Shown here: piece by piece, positions 61,378-64,000 of the stretch
How the letters are laid out: each line of letters opens with the position of its first letter
Position numbering within the stretch: position 1 is the first letter of the stretch
Source: REEB95 sp050729835
Lineage (GTDB): Bacteria > Pseudomonadota > Alphaproteobacteria > ATCC43930 > CGMCC-115725
DNA length: 64,000 nt
Direction of reading: 5' to 3'
NCBI GenBank assembly: GCA_050729835.1
Contig: JBOHLS010000005.1
Span: forward strand, 50,956-114,955
The notes under the pieces: generated by a model
Seen by the model: only the letters and a program-made list of their open reading frames with translations
The model's database searches: none
What the model was told of the DNA's origin: nothing
Position numbers and translations under genes: made by a program

Positions 61378-62599
61378 ACATATCCCAACTTTGGCGGTTT
61401 ATAAAACGCGTCAACAATGGGACTGCAAACCGATAGCCGCCCCTTCTGTTTCGATAAACGAGGCCTTTTTCATTTAAAGCCAATAGGATTTGCGCTGCGT
61501 GGCTAGCAGAAAATCCCTTTTTTAAAAGCTTCCGAGATGCCTCGACAATCTCTTGTACTGTAAATTCATCATCGCCACTTTCAAGTGTGGCTATCACTTT
61601 CATAAAATCTTGCTGACGATCAGTAGCTCGTGCCCAACGCGGCGAAAAAAAGTCTTGGTCAAGTTTTTCTTCTATTTGAGTCATCGGTACGCTGGCAGCT
61701 TCGCCGCTTGATATTTTTCCTATCCACGCGTCGAAAACCTCTTTGCATACAAATTGGATGAAATAGGGATAGCCAGCAGACATCTCAACAATCTTTTTAA
61801 TGGTTCCTCCGGCAAACTTCAGCGGACTTTTTGTGAGTTCGATGGGCTTTTCAATCGCCTCTCTGGCATCCTTATCGGTGAGCCGTTCTAACTGCATTAC
61901 ATGGAACATACGCTCCGTGTACGTTCGCGCCTCATTCAGTTTGGGGAAAATCGTTGGGAGCCCAGACAGGATAAGTAAAAAACGAAATCGTAGCTCTGAC
62001 CGCTGTAAATTTGAAAACACGTCTAAAAGCAATGACAGGGGATATTCACTAGAGCCAGCATGGTCTGACATATTTTGTGCTTCGTCATAAGCAAGCACGA
62101 CACCCTGAACCTTGGTAACCGCAAGCAAGTTGGCGACTTGACGAAGTACCCCTAAGAGCTTGTCTGACGTTAGACCGGGATTTTTCTCGTACACTTTCCA
62201 TAGATCAGAAAATTCTATAGGACGGCTTTCTTCGTCTCTCTGATGGGCAAAGCCGATAATTTTGCCTTTTTGGCGTTGAATCACCATCGGCGCAAGCAGA
62301 GTAGAAAGATCGACAATTATACGTCTCGCAAGACGTTCCTCCGTGAGGCTCGTCGATTCAGACATATCATTGCCAGCCCAAAGCCAACCTTGTTTCTGCG
62401 CAAGAGGCTTCAGCTCATCTAATAAGACAGTTTTTCCTGATCCCCGAAGCCCAGTCAGAATTAAGTTTTGAGAAACAGGATTCTGCTCAAGCATTCGCAA
62501 AAATTGCTTTTGTTCCTCATCTCGCCCCGCCAAATAGATGGGCTTCTGTCCAGCTCCTGGACGAAATGGATTGGTAACGACGGCGGGAAGAAGTGCCAT
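61352..62599 (-). CDS. AAA-family ATPase (AAA_16/Orc1-like)
   Basis: A 415-residue ATPase. The opening NPFRPGAGQKPIYLAGRDEE is typical of a group of stand-alone AAA_16 ATPases. Walker A is GLRGSGKT (50-57), Walker B GVVLAYDEAQ (166-175), with the sensor region FLLILSGLPTIFPKL and a C-terminal winged-helix-like part (EFTVQEIVEASRKLLKKGFSASHAAQILLALNEKGLVYRNRRG). It starts 3 bp after the transposase stop on the same strand and is much less GC-rich than the host genes. Such ATPases occur in transposition, plasmid and defence contexts; the specific role is not established. Confidence 0.85.
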   Translation of the reverse strand: MALLPAVVTNPFRPGAGQKPIYLAGRDEEQKQFLRMLEQNPVSQNLILTGLRGSGKTVLLDELKPLAQKQGWLWAGNDMSESTSLTEERLARRIIVDLSTLLAPMVIQRQKGKIIGFAHQRDEESRPIEFSDLWKVYEKNPGLTSDKLLGVLRQVANLLAVTKVQGVVLAYDEAQNMSDHAGSSEYPLSLLLDVFSNLQRSELRFRFLLILSGLPTIFPKLNEARTYTERMFHVMQLERLTDKDAREAIEKPIELTKSPLKFAGGTIKKIVEMSAGYPYFIQFVCKEVFDAWIGKISSGEAASVPMTQIEEKLDQDFFSPRWARATDRQQDFMKVIATLESGDDEFTVQEIVEASRKLLKKGFSASHAAQILLALNEKGLVYRNRRGGYRFAVPLLTRFINRQSWDMSSLRGKAL

Positions 62600-62602
62600 G
62601 AT

Positions 62603-63547
62603 TTACCTATGAACGTCGCTGCTACCGAGATTTTGCTTTAGATTGCGCGAGCTTCTCGGATGGGCTTCGTCTGGCAACCATTGACGATCACTCGGAGTTT
62701 CAAGTTCTAAAGCGCTTTCATGTTCGTCAATCATACGCACAATGTCAGACACTTCCCATAACTCGCCTGTAACTTGCGCTGCCATTGCGGGCGTTACCTT
62801 TAGCGTCTGATGGATACGGACGAAATTGTAGTGCATAAAATAGATCGCCATCATGTGCGCGTGGTTCTGGGCCTTTTTCGAAAACGCATTGGTCAGGCGC
62901 GTCATACGTCTATTGCCCATTCTGATATTCAAATTCTGGCGTTCGACGAATGACGTTGAAATATGCTTCGGATCAGGATTGCCTTCGATGCGATGACGCT
63001 GTGCGCCGATGCAGGTTGGCGGGCTATAGCGATGTTTGGCTTCGAGCGGCGGCCCGTACACCTTCACCAGCATGGCGTAATCAATGGCGCGACCGAACGC
63101 GCCCTCGACCGCTTCCAGATAGGGCCTGTGCCCGTCGCTTGTAAGCTGGACGCGAGAGGCAAGACGAGGAGCTAGATCATTTACGAAAGCTGTAGCCGCG
63201 CTGCTGTCGCGGTTGCCGACATACCATGATACGACCAGCTTGGAATCGGCATCCAGCCCAACCCACGTCCAAATATCGCCAGCGCCTTCCGGGGCAGCCT
63301 TAGCGCTCTCTACGTTCTTTTGCTTCGCGTAACAAAATCCCCAGCACTCATCAACTTGGACGCGCTTGCAGGGAAGGTTACGGAGCGTCTTGTCCTGATA
63401 GCTCAAACATGCGTGGCCAGCATCGGCTAAAAACTTAAGGGAGGTGGTGCGGCTCACTCCCGTCATGCGGGTTATGGCGCGCAAGGAAACTCCTTCGACC
63501 ATCATTCCGAGGATTTCCGCGCGCTTCTCGGGGGGCAGTCGATTCAT
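62603..63547 (-). CDS. DDE transposase, IS1-like (stand-alone type)
   Basis: A 314-residue transposase with an N-terminal HTH (EKRAEILGMMVEGVSLRAITRMTGVSRTTSLKFLADAG), zinc-finger-like cysteines, and a DDE core: D66 in KRVQVDECWGF, D138 in LTSDGHRPYLEAVE and E202 in STSFVERQNLNIRMGNRRMTRLTNAFSKK. The RxTRLTNAFSKKxxNHxHMxAIYFMHYNFVRIHQ end is typical of an IS1-related family common in alphaproteobacteria. All catalytic residues are intact. It is followed after 3 bp by an AAA ATPase, and two palindromes lie in its promoter. Terminal inverted repeats were not confidently identified. Confidence 0.88.
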   Translation of the reverse strand: MNRLPPEKRAEILGMMVEGVSLRAITRMTGVSRTTSLKFLADAGHACLSYQDKTLRNLPCKRVQVDECWGFCYAKQKNVESAKAAPEGAGDIWTWVGLDADSKLVVSWYVGNRDSSAATAFVNDLAPRLASRVQLTSDGHRPYLEAVEGAFGRAIDYAMLVKVYGPPLEAKHRYSPPTCIGAQRHRIEGNPDPKHISTSFVERQNLNIRMGNRRMTRLTNAFSKKAQNHAHMMAIYFMHYNFVRIHQTLKVTPAMAAQVTGELWEVSDIVRMIDEHESALELETPSDRQWLPDEAHPRSSRNLKQNLGSSDVHR

Positions 63548-63582
63548 ACTGGTATTATGCTTGAGAGGAAATGTCGTGTCAA

Positions 63583-63660
63583 TCTAAATTTATAGCATTG
63601 ACTAAATTTAGAACGGCCAATAAGATACACTAAATTTGGGATTGGCCGCCCATCCCAAAT
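63583..63660. promoter_or_regulatory. Two adjacent palindromes in the divergent transposase/small-gene promoter
   Basis: TCTAAATTTA (63583-63592)/TAAATTTAGA (63603-63612) is a perfect 10-bp inverted repeat with a 10-bp spacer. ATTTGGGAT (63634-63642)/ATCCCAAAT (63652-63660) is a perfect 9-bp repeat with a 9-bp spacer. TAAATTT recurs at 63631. The region is AT-rich and lies between the transposase (minus) and a small gene (plus). The first is a likely operator, the second could be an operator, a terminator or an element end. Confidence 0.7.
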
Positions 63661-63711
63661 CGAAGTGAAGGGGCGTCTATCTTTCATAGAATTTGAAAGG
63701 GGGTGAGCAGA

Positions 63712-63873
63712 ATGACCCAAGTCTCTCCGTGGAACTCCGTCAAGGAGAACCACCACCATGACAACACGCGTTGCGGCCCGGGAAGCGAAATCCCGACCCA
63801 CAATCGTGTGTCCGGTACCAGCGGAAAGCCGAAGTGCAAGGATTGTGCTAAGCTCGACGCAGAAGGCAAGTAA
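63712..63873 (+). CDS. Small cysteine-containing protein (53 residues)
   Basis: A short gene with a strong ribosome-binding site (GGGGGTGAG, 63700-63708) before ATG 63712. The product is 53 residues with HHHDNTRCGPGSEIP and GKPKCKDCAKL: three cysteines (one plus a CKDC pair) and a histidine cluster, which suggests a small metal-binding ribbon. I recall similar HDNTxC...GKPxCxxC small proteins of unknown function in alphaproteobacteria. Codon use is balanced and the frame is clean. It diverges from the transposase, so it may belong to the same element. Confidence 0.72.
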   Translation: MTQVSPWNSVKENHHHDNTRCGPGSEIPTHNRVSGTSGKPKCKDCAKLDAEGK

Positions 63874-63886
63874 CTAGGGTTTGGAC

Positions 63887-64000
63887 TCAATAGGTGAGCC
63901 AAAGACGGGCGGCGAAGAGGTAGATTGCGGCGAGGAAGTTGCGGGCGAGTTTGTCGAAGCGGGTTGCGAGACGGCGCAGGTCCTTCAAGCGGCAGAAGAA
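63887..64000 (-). mobile_element. IS5-type transposase, C-terminal end (cut by window edge)
   Basis: The last 38 codons on the minus strand read FFCRLKDLRRLATRFDKLARNFLAAIYLFAARLWLTY and stop at 63887. CRLKDxRRxATRxDKLAxNFLA is the conserved end of IS5/IS427-group DDE transposases. The neighbouring CTAGGGTTTGGACTCAATAG (63874-63893) probably includes the element's terminal repeat and perhaps a CTAG target copy. The rest of the element lies beyond the window. Confidence 0.85.

Noticed and set aside
61352..63547. Calling the transposase-ATPase pair a Tn7- or IS21-type transposon.
   Set aside because: The transposase is IS1-like rather than TnsB/IstA-like, the ATPase resembles AAA_16 rather than TnsC/IstB, and no terminal repeats were established.
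63544..63902. Two minus-strand open frames between the transposase and the IS5-type remnant.
   Set aside because: They are antisense to the small cysteine protein and the palindromic promoter region and contain no recognisable motif.

Overview
The window is GC-rich DNA that looks like an alphaproteobacterial chromosome. The order rimM-trmD-rplS followed by leuC, leuD and leuB is typical of that class (Rhodospirillales-like is my best guess, not proven). Codon use is strongly G/C at third positions except in a few AT-rich patches and in one clearly foreign block near the right end. I see no rRNA or tRNA gene and no CRISPR array.

Layout. (1) 1-5.8 kb: end of rimM, trmD, rplS, then leucine synthesis genes leuC, leuD and leuB, with a phosphate-binding pstS and its own Pho box placed between leuC and leuD. 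(2) 5.9-7.5 kb: a luciferase-like flavin monooxygenase divergent from a MarR regulator. (3) 8-41 kb: an exosortase A (XrtA/PEP-CTERM) exopolysaccharide locus. It holds a polyprenyl-phosphate sugar transferase, the prsK-prsR-prsT regulatory set, five overlapping minus-strand decoration genes (two glycosyltransferases, methyltransferase, phosphotransferase-like protein, deacetylase-like protein), a flippase, an O-glycosylation ligase, exosortase A, XrtA-type glycosyltransferase and deacetylase, an outer-membrane beta-barrel, a tyrosine autokinase, a chain-length regulator and the Wza-like export lipoprotein. It continues into a nucleotidyltransferase, a YdcF protein, a sugar epimerase and an AsmA protein. 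A second flippase is broken by two small indels, and two unrelated genes sit at 24.1-25.3 kb. No PEP-CTERM substrate was found in the window.

(4) 41.4-42.8 kb: a deacetylase/allantoinase-like gene and a remnant of a GT9-like protein. (5) 43-49.3 kb: a toxin-antitoxin island with two divergent hipBA modules, a DUF433/DUF5615 pair with a damaged toxin, and a TumE/TumA-type pair, arranged around a DcaP-like porin. The hipBA modules and the TumE pair have visible palindromic operators. (6) 49.4-50.8 kb: a two-domain GNAT protein whose linker is encoded by an in-frame palindromic repeat (another copy lies at 5.8 kb), and a GIY-YIG nuclease gene bracketed by 37-bp inverted repeats. (7) 50.9-56.9 kb: a complete branched-chain-amino-acid/amide type ABC transporter with two paralogous binding proteins. 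(8) 57-60.5 kb: malate synthase behind a tandem glycine riboswitch with its own intrinsic terminator, then a dipeptide-type binding protein.

(9) 61-64 kb: low-GC accessory DNA with a KGG-motif small protein, an AAA ATPase starting 3 nt after a DDE transposase, palindromes in the divergent promoter region, an unannotated 53-residue cysteine-containing protein, and the end of an IS5-type transposase at the window edge.

How they work together: in region 3 the two halves of the XrtA locus should together make a lipid-linked repeat unit, flip it, polymerise or ligate it, set chain length and export it, with PrsK/PrsR as the likely control pair. The most unusual points are the repeat that codes for a protein linker, the GIY-YIG/inverted-repeat unit, the evenly spaced hipB operators, the glycine riboswitch on malate synthase, and the transposase-ATPase pair.
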